Shown here in pieces: positions 43,083 to 50,448 of a stretch of 64,000 nucleotides of DNA (positions within the stretch are counted from its first letter, which is position 1; each line of letters opens with the position of its first letter). The notes beneath the pieces were generated by a model. It was not told where the DNA came from. It did no database searches and saw nothing but the letters and a program-made list of their open reading frames with translations. Position numbers and translations under genes: made by a program. The stretch is from Turneriella parva DSM 21527 (GTDB lineage Bacteria; Spirochaetota; Leptospiria; Turneriellales; Turneriellaceae): contig NC_018020.1 of NCBI RefSeq assembly GCF_000266885.1, positions 1-64,000 on the forward strand, written 5' to 3'.

Positions 43083-43511
43083 TCTGGATAATTAGGTTCG
43101 GTGCGGGCGAGTGAAGCGAGGAGCGAAAGGTGTCCTTGGACACCGTAGCGACTCAGAGAGAGTTCTACTCTCGTGTACACGATCAGATTTCAGTCTGGTG
43201 CTTAGTTCAATAGAGTATTGGGGAAGTTGCCAAGCTGAAATCCGGGGACTAAATAATCCATTGGTATGCCAATGGCCAACTTCTCTAATCGATCTCCGAT
43301 CGCTCGAACGCAAATGGCAGTCATTTACCTGCAATCGTATTTCGCTGATCATTCAACAGGCAAACGTGAGACTCCATCGCAGTCCACTCGACCTCATCGT
43401 TGCCGGAATCTGTGGACTACCATAACTGCTTGCCAGCCCGAACTGGGCAGGCCTGGTGGGTTCATGTTGGATTCAGCGGTTTCTACCGGCTCAACACCAG
43501 AGCTGGGCCAT
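43083..43511. other. Hairpin-rich noncoding stretch before IS1595 copy 2
   Basis: No convincing gene. Perfect small palindromes occur: GGTGTCC-TT-GGACACC (about 43129-43144), GAGAGT-TCT-ACTCTC, CCATTGG-TATG-CCAATGG (43258-43275), and GAAGTTGCC...GGCCAACTTC closing over the last. Such a cluster could be an RNA gene, an origin or transfer-related site, or remains of one. The plus frame through it joins the IS transposase. Confidence 0.4.
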
Positions 43512-44681
43512 ATCTTCAATCCTGCTACCACGCACAGCCGGACTAAGCGGCGAAATCGTAGCCGGGGAATCAAGATTGATACCACCTACTACACCCAACT
43601 CACTGACCTAATCCTCAGCGAATTCTATCCGCGAATCTGCTGCGGGGAGAAGGTCACCAAACAAAGCCCGACGCGGGAGCTTGTACTCCGCTGCCCCACT
43701 TGTCATAAAGAACACAGCAAGCTGGCCGGGCCTTTCCGGAAACTCCGCGTGCCGCGCTGGACAATTAGCTATCTATTGAAGGAAGCCCAGGTACAATACC
43801 CGAAGGTTTTGACCGTTGCGGAAATCAAACGCCGTCTTGGTTTATCTTCAACGGGCACTGCCTATCTTCTTAAACGCCGGATTCAACTCTTTACATCGGA
43901 CTTAGTACCCCGTATGCAGGAAGCTTTCTATCGGGATAACAAACTGAAGTTCGGGGACTTCCGCTTTCCCCGGGATAGAGAAGCTGACTTAACTGAACTG
44001 GTGAAGGATAAGCCAATTCCCCAGGCTGATACTCTTGTGTTATTCAGCGTCGGAAACCTATCTAATAAAGGCCGGAAACGCTTTCGCCGGAAAGGACAGA
44101 CATCCAGTATCTACCGGAGTTCATCGGTTGATGGCCGGGGAGAACAAGTCGGGACACTCGTGAATACTGTAGCGGTTAAGAACGGTCCGGCATTCTTCGA
44201 TTCAATACCGAATCAGAAAGCAGAGACCGTTAACCCTATTCTCTTCAAGTACATTCCCGTACACAATCCGGTATTCACCGATGGCGGATACTCCCTACCC
44301 TCTATGAATCATCGCACGATCAATCACTCGTTGAAGTCTAAAGACAAACGACACACCTGGTCCCGGCAACGGTGGTCGAAGAACGGAATACATACACAGG
44401 TTGCTGAAGGTCGTCAGGGGATTCTGAAGCGGGCGTTCCGGTCTTACGGATGGTTGAATCCGAAGCACTCTACTCTGGCGTTAAATGAATTCACCGCGAT
44501 CGGGAATCTACGTTACTTCGGGTTAGAGGATCTGTTACCGGATGAATCCAAGGAGAACCCGGTTCGGTATCAACTGGATGATAACTGGAGCCTGCGGGAT
44601 AGCAGGAATAGAAATGTGGGCAGGGAAGGATTCGAACCTTCGTACTCCGGAGAGACCAGATTTACAGTCTGGCGCCATTAA
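43464..44681 (+). CDS. IS1595-like transposase, copy 2, running into tRNA-Tyr
   Basis: The transposase frame occupies the entire IS (43512-44615, 368 codons): zinc ribbon with CPTCH, HTH-like IKRRLGLSSTGTAYLL, and the DDE residues in QADTLVLFSV, FTDGGYSLPS and HTQVAEGRQGILKR. There is no start codon at its beginning and no stop at its end. ATG 43464, 48 bases outside the IS, can start it in frame (43266 is further upstream), and the stop lies inside tRNA-Tyr. Expression may therefore depend on the insertion site. Confidence 0.6.
   Translation: MLDSAVSTGSTPELGHIFNPATTHSRTKRRNRSRGIKIDTTYYTQLTDLILSEFYPRICCGEKVTKQSPTRELVLRCPTCHKEHSKLAGPFRKLRVPRWTISYLLKEAQVQYPKVLTVAEIKRRLGLSSTGTAYLLKRRIQLFTSDLVPRMQEAFYRDNKLKFGDFRFPRDREADLTELVKDKPIPQADTLVLFSVGNLSNKGRKRFRRKGQTSSIYRSSSVDGRGEQVGTLVNTVAVKNGPAFFDSIPNQKAETVNPILFKYIPVHNPVFTDGGYSLPSMNHRTINHSLKSKDKRHTWSRQRWSKNGIHTQVAEGRQGILKRAFRSYGWLNPKHSTLALNEFTAIGNLRYFGLEDLLPDESKENPVRYQLDDNWSLRDSRNRNVGREGFEPSYSGETRFTVWRH
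43512..44615 (+). mobile_element. IS1595-family-like insertion sequence, copy 2 (right end of island)
   Basis: 1,104 bp, same ends as copy 1 (ATCTTCAATCC ... GGAATAGAAAT). Its terminal repeats match at 17 of 23 positions. The right flank is GTGGGCAG, identical to the left flank of copy 1. The left flank TGGGCCAT does not match, so this copy alone has no target duplication. Confidence 0.78.
44616..44623. repeat. Right 8-bp target duplication of the island
   Basis: GTGGGCAG, identical to 4533-4540. It overlaps the 3' acceptor strand and discriminator of tRNA-Tyr. Confidence 0.8.
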
Positions 44682-44699
44682 CCACTCGGCCACCTACCC
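44617..44699 (-). tRNA. tRNA-Tyr (GTA)
   Basis: The acceptor GGGTAGG pairs with CCTGCCC (one G-U). D-arm GGCCGAGTGGTTAATGGC, anticodon stem-loop with GTA in CAGACTGTAAATCTG, a long variable arm typical of bacterial tRNA-Tyr, and T-arm GGTTCGAATCC are all seen. CCA is not encoded. The 3' end is the insertion point of the island and remains intact. Confidence 0.95.
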
Positions 44700-44751
44700 T
44701 AAGAACTCTGCCTGCGGCAGAGACCGTTGAATGGGCGTGCCCATTCAACTT

Positions 44752-44824
44752 AGCTGCCTGTCAGAATCGAACTGACGACCTACTGCTTACAAGGCAGTTG
44801 CTCTACCGACTGAGCTAAGGCAGC
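44752..44824 (-). tRNA. tRNA-Thr (TGT)
   Basis: The acceptor GCTGCCT pairs with AGGCAGC. D-arm, anticodon stem ACTGC/GCAGT with loop CTTGTAA (anticodon TGT), and T-arm CAGTTCGATTCTG are seen. CCA is not encoded. It lies 52 bases upstream of tRNA-Tyr on the same strand, so they are probably co-transcribed. Confidence 0.95.
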
Positions 44825-44876
44825 AAATGCTTAATTAAATAAGCAGTACGGAACAAACGGCAAATAAGACAGACCG

Positions 44877-45365
44877 TCAACCTTTTGACGCAAGATCATC
44901 GATGAGCCGTGCCACATTTTCAGGGGTGAGAGTCTCGTGAAAGTCGTTGTTGACCAGCATCGCCGGCGCAAAGCCGCATGCCGCCAGACACTCCACCTGA
45001 CGCGTATAGGTGAATTTGCCGTCAGGGGTCGTTTCGCCGTCGCGAATGCCCAGTTTGTCGCAGATTGTCGCCTCGATCTTGTCGGCGCCCATAATCTGGC
45101 ACATCAGATTGCTGCAGACGTTGAGGTGGTATTTACCGATCGGTTTCTCGCGAAACATCGAGTAAAAAGAAACGACGCCCTTAACCCAGGCAGGCGAAAC
45201 CCCGACCCGGCCGGCGATATAGTCTACCGCTTCGGGGGTGATATAGCCAATATCTTCTTGCGCAAGATGCAGCGACCACAAGACCAGCGATGAGCGCCGG
45301 GGAAACTTCTTCTCGAGTTCAAGAAACCTTTTTTCAAATTCTGGTGAAAAGCTGTAGGTACCCAT
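44877..45365 (-). CDS. nuoE: NADH-quinone oxidoreductase subunit E
   Basis: NuoE is the 24-kDa [2Fe-2S] subunit of the complex I electron-input module. ATG 45365 gives 162 residues, the normal length, starting MGTYSFSPEFEK; the open frame extends to 45455. The cluster ligands CSNLMC (C-x4-C) and CLAAC (C-x3-C) are present. It stands apart from the nuoG-nuoI pair 10 kb away, and nuoF is not in the window, so the nuo genes are dispersed in this organism. Confidence 0.93.
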   Translation of the reverse strand: MGTYSFSPEFEKRFLELEKKFPRRSSLVLWSLHLAQEDIGYITPEAVDYIAGRVGVSPAWVKGVVSFYSMFREKPIGKYHLNVCSNLMCQIMGADKIEATICDKLGIRDGETTPDGKFTYTRQVECLAACGFAPAMLVNNDFHETLTPENVARLIDDLASKG

Positions 45366-45485
45366 GAACCTTCTGTCAGACGACGTATCTAAAATCTGCG
45401 ACGGTGTGGCGAGCAAAAGGGTTAGAAGCGGCATATCGGGCACTTGCTGGCGCAAGTTCCCGATATACGAAAGGGCCGCGCCCCT

Positions 45486-46175
45486 TTACCACTCGACGAT
45501 CTGCCAGTTATTTTCTGCAGCGTGCGCCCTGAGTTTTTTGTCGGGGGTTACACACACCGGCGTGCCGACGGCTTCCATAACAAAGCGGTCAGTGTAGGCA
45601 TCGCCGTAATAATAGCAGTCGGTGATGTTGATGCCTTTATGGGCACAGTAGTCGAGCGCCGAAAGGTGTTTCTGCTCGCCGAAGACATAGGGCCCACCGA
45701 GGCGGCCGTTGAATTCGCCATTTTCGACATCGAGAGGAGTGCAGATTGCCGCGTGCATGCCGAGGTGATCTTTGACGGGCTCGCATACATACCGCGTCGA
45801 TGCCGACAGTATAACAGTCTCTGCACCACGGCTCTTATGGTATTCGACGGCCTCGCGGGCCTGTGGGCGAATCAGATCGCGTATCTTCTGGTCGAAAAGC
45901 TCGCGCGTGACAAATTCCATCTTTTCGGTCTGCCAGCCTTTAAAGCATTTTGCCCAGTTACGGATAAAATCTTCGGTTTCGTCAAAACCCGTCAGATACA
46001 TGAAGAGCGACATGCCCAGAAAACCCATCTGCAGGGGGGAGTAAATCTTGTTCTGAACACAATAATCCCAGAAGACTTTGCCGCTGTTATCAGCGAGCAA
46101 GGTGTCGTCGAGATCAAAAAAAGCAACGTAAGGTACTGTTTCGGGCATGGACAGGACGAGGCCTGTCATCGCCAC
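45486..46175 (-). CDS. HAD-superfamily hydrolase, subfamily IB (SerB-like)
   Basis: This 229-residue protein has motif I FFDLDDTLL (nucleophile and acid Asp), motif II ILSAST, a conserved Lys region (FGEQKHLSALDY) and motif III YYYGDAYTDRFVM. Subfamily IB includes phosphoserine phosphatases and phosphocholine/lipid phosphatases. Substrate uncertain. It lies 17 bases downstream of the PolB gene and may be the end of that operon. Confidence 0.85.
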   Translation of the reverse strand: MAMTGLVLSMPETVPYVAFFDLDDTLLADNSGKVFWDYCVQNKIYSPLQMGFLGMSLFMYLTGFDETEDFIRNWAKCFKGWQTEKMEFVTRELFDQKIRDLIRPQAREAVEYHKSRGAETVILSASTRYVCEPVKDHLGMHAAICTPLDVENGEFNGRLGGPYVFGEQKHLSALDYCAHKGINITDCYYYGDAYTDRFVMEAVGTPVCVTPDKKLRAHAAENNWQIVEW

Positions 46176-46192
46176 ATCGCGGTCAAGCAGGT

Positions 46193-48523
46193 TTAAGATT
46201 TTGGGTTAAGGTCAAAAATCTCCGGTTGCAGACTCTCTGTGGGTGAGAGTATTTTCTGCGAAATAAACGGGGCAAATATCTCAGCAAACGACTCAAAGAG
46301 CAGCTTCACATAGTAAGCAGCATCGTAGTGCAGATACTCACTGCGACGCTGCTCGGCGATTTCTTCTGCCATGTAGCGCCGCGAAAGATCGCGGTGGTTC
46401 TGCTGCACGACGAAATAGCGTACCTTTTCACCAGGGGCAATGTGCATACCCGCCGCCTGAAGCGAATGCATGCTGAGCGATGTGCCGTTCATCACCTGGT
46501 AGTCTTCGAGCTCGTGGCTTGCGGTGCGCCGCAGCAGCAAGAGCCGCCACGATACCTTCTGAGCCGTGAGCTCTGCGATTCGTTCTTCGTAGAGCTGCTT
46601 TGCCGGCCCATACATCGCCGCCACGTCGGCGGCGGTGAGGCAATCTTTAATGAGCACGAGCAGCTCACGCTGAAAATCGGTGATGTATTGCGGCATATCT
46701 TTTCGGCGAACAGCGATACCGCGCAGCTTAAACTTACCTGTCTGAAAACGCCCCATGTAACGGTTGGCAACGGGCATGCGGCTGTCGGTACGCGAAGGCA
46801 GAAACAGCGCCCATGAGTAGATACCCTCGGTGCTCATCTCAACATCGGTCTCGCGATAGATTTCGGCGCAAAGGCGGTTGATTTCTTCAGCGCTGAAATT
46901 ACTCTCGTTGGGTTTGGCGATGAAGATACAGTCGGTGATCGCATGCACGAGTTCAAAACCATGACGCTCGGCGAGCTGAATCGCCTTTAAGAGTTTATCG
47001 CGCCCGAATGCAGTGACGCTCTCGTGGCTTTCCAGCTTGCCAAACTTGGCATTGCGAAAGCCGAGATAACCAAAGCTGACAACATTCATCCATTTGAGGC
47101 TGTCGGTACGCTGCTCGTAAACAGCGCGCAGCTTCTCGTCAAGCGGCTCTTGCAGCTTCGCCTTGTAATAACGCCGGCGCGACAGAATATGCGCGAGCGC
47201 ATCGGAAACAACGCCGCGCCGCTTGCTGCAGATATGATAACCCGTTTCGGGAACGCGCGGCACGCTGGCATCATCACGGCAGCAGGGGCAATTGATCGTT
47301 TCGGGCGAAATATTATGCCTGTGCATAATCGTCGGATACATCTGCGAAAAATCGAGCTGCGCGACATTGTGCCGCACGACTCCCTTACTGATGTCGGGTT
47401 GGTAGATAAGACTGCCTTTGTCATAAAGCTGCAGTTCGTACCACGTCTTGCGGTTTTCGAGCGCGCTTTTCTGCCACGGAACCAGATAGTTTTTTCTGAT
47501 CGCGACATCGGCTTCCATGTCGGTGAGCGCATTGCCCGTTGAAGCGCGCGCCAGACGCTGCACACCCATGCGGCTGATGCGCGCAAGCTCGATCGTGCCG
47601 GCGAGGTCGGTGTGCTTGAACGTGAATGAGTTGTGCTGGTCGATGTGCCAGCGCCCGTAGAGCGGGTACGAAGCAGATCGGTAGATCCAGCTGCCGTAGG
47701 TGTTGAAGCTCGAACCTTTTTTGCGAATGTTGCGGCTGATCGGCGCTGCGAGATCGCGATCCAGTTCGAGCCGCACCCCGCTCTTCTGCGCTGTTTCGTA
47801 TAAAAACGGCAATATCACCTGGTCGCCGTAAGCAGAAATTATGCAATCGGGATCTTCAGTGCGAATGATTTGGTTGAGCTTGTGGATATAGTCTTCACCA
47901 CGGCGTTCGGCGAGTGTATAGTCTCTATCCTCAATTTTTAAAATTAACGGATTTGCCGCGCTGACACCAAGACGATGGCTGTGTTGAAGCGCCATCTTCA
48001 GAATGCGCAGTGGCGGCAGCTGGTATTCGAGATCGTACGCACTGCCCGAAGTTTCGATTGCAACAAGCCGGTTGCTGCGGCCAGAGAGCTGGGTGCGTAC
48101 CTTCACCGGGGCCAGCGGATAAAGATTGCGCGACGAAAGATAACTCGAAACAGGGTCGAGATCGGAGTGATAGATGTCAAACCGGCCATAGAGCGTGAAG
48201 AGGCGGCGCTTCAGCCCCAGGAGCATGCCGGGGTCAGCAATCTCGACGCGCAGAGCATCGATGGTTCGGTTTTCATAAAAGAGCAGCTTCTTTTCAAGAC
48301 GCGGTGGCGCAGCAAGCGCGCCGGTGGCCGCGAGGCGTGCCACCACCTTGCGATAGATTTCGGTATTGGCGTGCACATAAATAACCGGATAAAAGGTTTC
48401 AGCAACCTGCAGCAGGTGGCGGTCGTCGCTGAGCAACCAAAGGTAAATCTGGTCGCCGACGCTGTAGGCGTCGAACAGATAGCCAGCAAAATGCCAACGC
48501 GCGCTGATGCCGGGTGATGGCAT
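46193..48523 (-). CDS. B-family DNA polymerase with degenerate exonuclease motifs
   Basis: This 776-residue protein has motif A QLDFSQMYPTIM, motif B KWMNVVSFGYLGF and motif C AITDCIFIA, where the usual DTD has become ITD (one Asp kept). In the region where Exo I should read DIE, PPLRILKMALQ has no acidic pair. The Exo II region (DPDCIISAYGDQVILPFL) lacks the usual Asn and Asp. It is therefore probably proofreading-deficient. It ends an operon of small proteins that faces a LexA-like gene, so damage-induced, error-prone synthesis is a reasonable role, but this is inference. Confidence 0.88.
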   Translation of the reverse strand: MPSPGISARWHFAGYLFDAYSVGDQIYLWLLSDDRHLLQVAETFYPVIYVHANTEIYRKVVARLAATGALAAPPRLEKKLLFYENRTIDALRVEIADPGMLLGLKRRLFTLYGRFDIYHSDLDPVSSYLSSRNLYPLAPVKVRTQLSGRSNRLVAIETSGSAYDLEYQLPPLRILKMALQHSHRLGVSAANPLILKIEDRDYTLAERRGEDYIHKLNQIIRTEDPDCIISAYGDQVILPFLYETAQKSGVRLELDRDLAAPISRNIRKKGSSFNTYGSWIYRSASYPLYGRWHIDQHNSFTFKHTDLAGTIELARISRMGVQRLARASTGNALTDMEADVAIRKNYLVPWQKSALENRKTWYELQLYDKGSLIYQPDISKGVVRHNVAQLDFSQMYPTIMHRHNISPETINCPCCRDDASVPRVPETGYHICSKRRGVVSDALAHILSRRRYYKAKLQEPLDEKLRAVYEQRTDSLKWMNVVSFGYLGFRNAKFGKLESHESVTAFGRDKLLKAIQLAERHGFELVHAITDCIFIAKPNESNFSAEEINRLCAEIYRETDVEMSTEGIYSWALFLPSRTDSRMPVANRYMGRFQTGKFKLRGIAVRRKDMPQYITDFQRELLVLIKDCLTAADVAAMYGPAKQLYEERIAELTAQKVSWRLLLLRRTASHELEDYQVMNGTSLSMHSLQAAGMHIAPGEKVRYFVVQQNHRDLSRRYMAEEIAEQRRSEYLHYDAAYYVKLLFESFAEIFAPFISQKILSPTESLQPEIFDLNPKS

Positions 48524-48536
48524 TGAAATGCACGGG

Positions 48537-48980
48537 TCAGGCTGCGAGCGGTGGGTGGTCTTTTTCTTTGGCTTGTGGTCTGAAATTTATGTTTTCTTCA
48601 ACATGGATTCCGGTTTTCGACCATTTTTTGACCTTCATGGAATAGTTATTGAAACCTGTAGTTCGCCCCGGCTCTGCACGACTGAGCATTCGCACGATCA
48701 TGCTATAGACGAGCGACGAGACACTCACGCGCTGTGCCGCAGCCAACGCATGCAACTTATTATACACCTCTACCGGCCAGTAAACCGGCACAATCTCATA
48801 TTTGTCTCTTGCATGATTATAACACCTCGCCCTATCCCGGCATGCTTTACTGCTGAGCGTATCTGCGAGACACGCGTCGAGCGCCCTAAGCCAGGCTTTT
48901 TGCCACACCCCAAACAGGGCAACAAACCCTGCCGGCAGCGACACTGTGGTCTTGATATTATTGCGTTTCCACCCCTGCAT
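48537..48980 (-). CDS. Ribbon-helix-helix-like protein in the PolB operon
   Basis: This 147-residue basic protein has a central stretch YWPVEVYNKLHALAAAQR followed by SVSSLVYSMIVRML, the pattern of a CopG/MetJ ribbon-helix-helix domain (strand, helix, helix). A cysteine-rich segment (CLADTLSSKACRDRARC) precedes it. It overlaps the upstream gene by 23 bases and ends 13 bases before polB. It may be a DNA-binding partner or regulator of the polymerase. Confidence 0.65.
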   Translation of the reverse strand: MQGWKRNNIKTTVSLPAGFVALFGVWQKAWLRALDACLADTLSSKACRDRARCYNHARDKYEIVPVYWPVEVYNKLHALAAAQRVSVSSLVYSMIVRMLSRAEPGRTTGFNNYSMKVKKWSKTGIHVEENINFRPQAKEKDHPPLAA

Positions 48981-49236
48981 ATAGTTCTCCCTGGCTTTTT
49001 ATATTTTTTTTGAGTTCGTTGATTTCGCGCTTGAGCTGCACCAGCATCGCCATGCTCATCGAGTCGAAGGCGTTGGGGTGCTGCGCCATGACACCTGCCT
49101 GCACCTGCATTTTGGCGACGCGCATGAGCTCGTCGAAAGCTTCGCGGTCTTCACGGCGCAGCGTGCGGCGGTAGTTATCGAACCGGTGCATGACCTGTTC
49201 GATGACGAGGGAATAAGGGACGACAGTTCGGCCCAT
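48958..49236 (-). CDS. Small helical protein in the PolB operon
   Basis: MGRTVVPYSLVIEQ starts at ATG 49236; the open frame extends to 49272. The product of about 92 residues is helical with a C-terminal coiled-coil-like stretch (MAMLVQLKREINELKKNI). No domain recognised. It lies one base below the preceding small gene and overlaps the next by 23 bases, so they are translationally coupled. Confidence 0.7.
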   Translation of the reverse strand: MGRTVVPYSLVIEQVMHRFDNYRRTLRREDREAFDELMRVAKMQVQAGVMAQHPNAFDSMSMAMLVQLKREINELKKNIKSQGELYAGVETQ

Positions 49237-49237
49237 A

Positions 49238-49444
49238 TCAGCAAGAGCTCTCGCGCTGCCGCATGCGCGCAAGATATTCGACAGAAAGCGCTCGGTTAAT
49301 GACGTCGTGCGGATTCACCTTGAATGCAAACGAGATCGGCTGTTTGCGGTTTTTATTGAGAGAGTCCCACAGCGAGAGCTTGAGCAGGCGCTGGTGCAGC
49401 TCTTCTGGGCTACTTGTCGCGAGGGAATTTTTCTTCGGTTTCAT
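49238..49444 (-). CDS. 68-residue hypothetical protein in the PolB operon
   Basis: ATG 49444 follows AAGGAG. The basic protein (MKPKKNSLATSSPEELHQRL, then NPHDVINRALSVEYLARMRQ) has no recognised domain. It is the second member of the five-gene operon. Confidence 0.7.
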   Translation of the reverse strand: MKPKKNSLATSSPEELHQRLLKLSLWDSLNKNRKQPISFAFKVNPHDVINRALSVEYLARMRQRESSC

Positions 49445-49504
49445 TTTTTTCTCCTTAAAAGAGTGTGAAAGTTAGTTGTCATGGTTCGACGAGCTCACCA
49501 TGAC

Positions 49505-50254
49505 CTATGAAAAAGCAAACTGCATCTGCGCGGTTTGCCCGGGCAGAGTTGTATTTTTCAGCAGGTGTGCACTGTTGGTACTTTCGCGCATGCGCGCCGA
49601 GCCGGGCAGGCTCAGAATCTCTTTGCTGATTCTGCCATGCGAGCTGTGGCGCAGCCGCCAGGCGTCGGGGGCCCCGGCATTGGTGAGGTTGAAGCTGCTG
49701 CCGGCGACGAGCGGCTTCAGATCGGTAAGAAATGTGCTGAACGCGGGTGCGGCGTATGACGGCCTTTCGACGACGAAGAGCGCCACCCCGCGCTCATGCG
49801 CATTGGCAAAAAACCTCACCAGCTTCTGGATAAGAAACAGCCCCTCATCGAAGGCGACATCGCCGTCAAAAAACTGTTTCGCAGGTGCAAGAATGAAGAC
49901 GACTTCATTTTTTTTCAGTTCTTGCACTGCATCGAGAATCTGGTATGGTGTGAAAGCGCGGGTGATCGTGATGCTGTCAGCGATCGATTCGGGCGAAACC
50001 TGCTGGCGCAGCGCCTCGTCAGAAATAGCATAGGTATTAAAGCGCATCGCACAGTCGATTGTGTGCGTCTTGATGCCCGCGATTGCCATGCGCGTCTGCC
50101 AGACCTGCGTCAGCGGAAAAACAGCCGATGCCCCGGTCAGGTACGCCATCGAGCGGTTGTTGCCCTTGTAGTCCCACAGGCGGTACGCGTTGGCGAGCGT
50201 TAGCTCGTTGTGAGGATTTACCCCGATGCTGAAATTTGTAGCCCTATGAAACAT
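49505..50254 (-). CDS. RecA-fold-like or ImuA-like protein without a clear P-loop, first gene of the PolB operon
   Basis: This 249-residue protein has alternating strand/helix layout with VVFILAPAKQFFDGD and VALFVVERPSYAAP, which read like core strands of a RecA/ImuA-type ATPase. No GxxxxGK[ST] is visible, so it may be non-catalytic. ImuA-like proteins accompany damage-inducible polymerases in many bacteria. The start abuts a palindromic repeat (50256-50376), beyond which lies the LexA-type operator. The family assignment is tentative. Confidence 0.6.
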   Translation of the reverse strand: MFHRATNFSIGVNPHNELTLANAYRLWDYKGNNRSMAYLTGASAVFPLTQVWQTRMAIAGIKTHTIDCAMRFNTYAISDEALRQQVSPESIADSITITRAFTPYQILDAVQELKKNEVVFILAPAKQFFDGDVAFDEGLFLIQKLVRFFANAHERGVALFVVERPSYAAPAFSTFLTDLKPLVAGSSFNLTNAGAPDAWRLRHSSHGRISKEILSLPGSARMRESTNSAHLLKNTTLPGQTAQMQFAFS

Positions 50255-50255
50255 A

Positions 50256-50376
50256 CCTCACCCCCCAACCCCCTCACCGATGACGGAGAGCGAAGGCGCT
50301 CACCTAAAGGAGAGGGGGAGCCCCACCTCTTACCCCTCTCCTTTAGGAGAGGGGTGCGCTCTTGCGCGGGGTGAGG
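50256..50376. repeat. Long palindromic repeat, MITE-like
   Basis: The outer arms CCTCACCCC/GGGGTGAGG enclose a perfect 15-bp inverted repeat CCTAAAGGAGAGGGG/CCCCTCTCCTTTAGG. It lies between the lexA-type operator and the start of the PolB operon and would form a large cruciform or hairpin in that leader. It resembles widely dispersed intergenic repeats. Confidence 0.75.
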
Positions 50377-50400
50377 CAGAATTTACTTTACAGCCACACT

Positions 50401-50448
50401 ATAGAACAAGAATAGAAAAGCAACCAATTTGTTCTATTTTTGTTCTAT
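50401..50448. promoter_or_regulatory. Probable LexA-type operator overlapping the lexA start
   Basis: ATAGAACAAGAATAGAA on the left is mirrored by TTGTTCTATTTTTGTTCTAT on the right, giving four ATAGAAC/GTTCTAT-type half-sites. Within each side they are 11 bp (one helical turn) apart. The last half-site covers the ATG at 50447, so repressor binding would block expression directly. The divergent PolB operon could be controlled from the same site. Confidence 0.65.

Larger units (their letters stand above)
4541..44615. mobile_element. 40-kb composite-transposon-like accessory island
   Basis: Two 1,104-bp IS1595-like elements in direct orientation form the ends (4541-5644 and 43512-44615). Only the outer flanks match: GTGGGCAG at 4533-4540 and again at 44616-44623. 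The inner flanks (ATGCCCGG at 5645 and TGGGCCAT before 43512) do not match each other or the outer repeat. The simplest reading is that the whole segment moved as one unit bounded by the two IS copies and inserted into the 3' end of tRNA-Tyr, leaving that tRNA intact. The interior carries restriction, anti-restriction, ubiquitin-like, reverse-transcriptase and further IS genes. I see no tyrosine or serine recombinase and no conjugation genes. An alternative is stepwise growth by homologous recombination between IS copies. Confidence 0.75.

Noticed and set aside
5645-43511. Inner flanks of the two IS1595 copies as a second target duplication
   Set aside because: ATGCCCGG after copy 1 and TGGGCCAT before copy 2 share no 8-mer in direct orientation, so two independent simple insertions joined by recombination are not supported.
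4541-44615. Classical integrative and conjugative element with tRNA-directed integrase
   Set aside because: The tRNA-Tyr edge suggested attL/attR, but no integrase, relaxase or conjugation genes are present. The repeat is 8 bp next to IS ends, which fits IS1595 transposition better.
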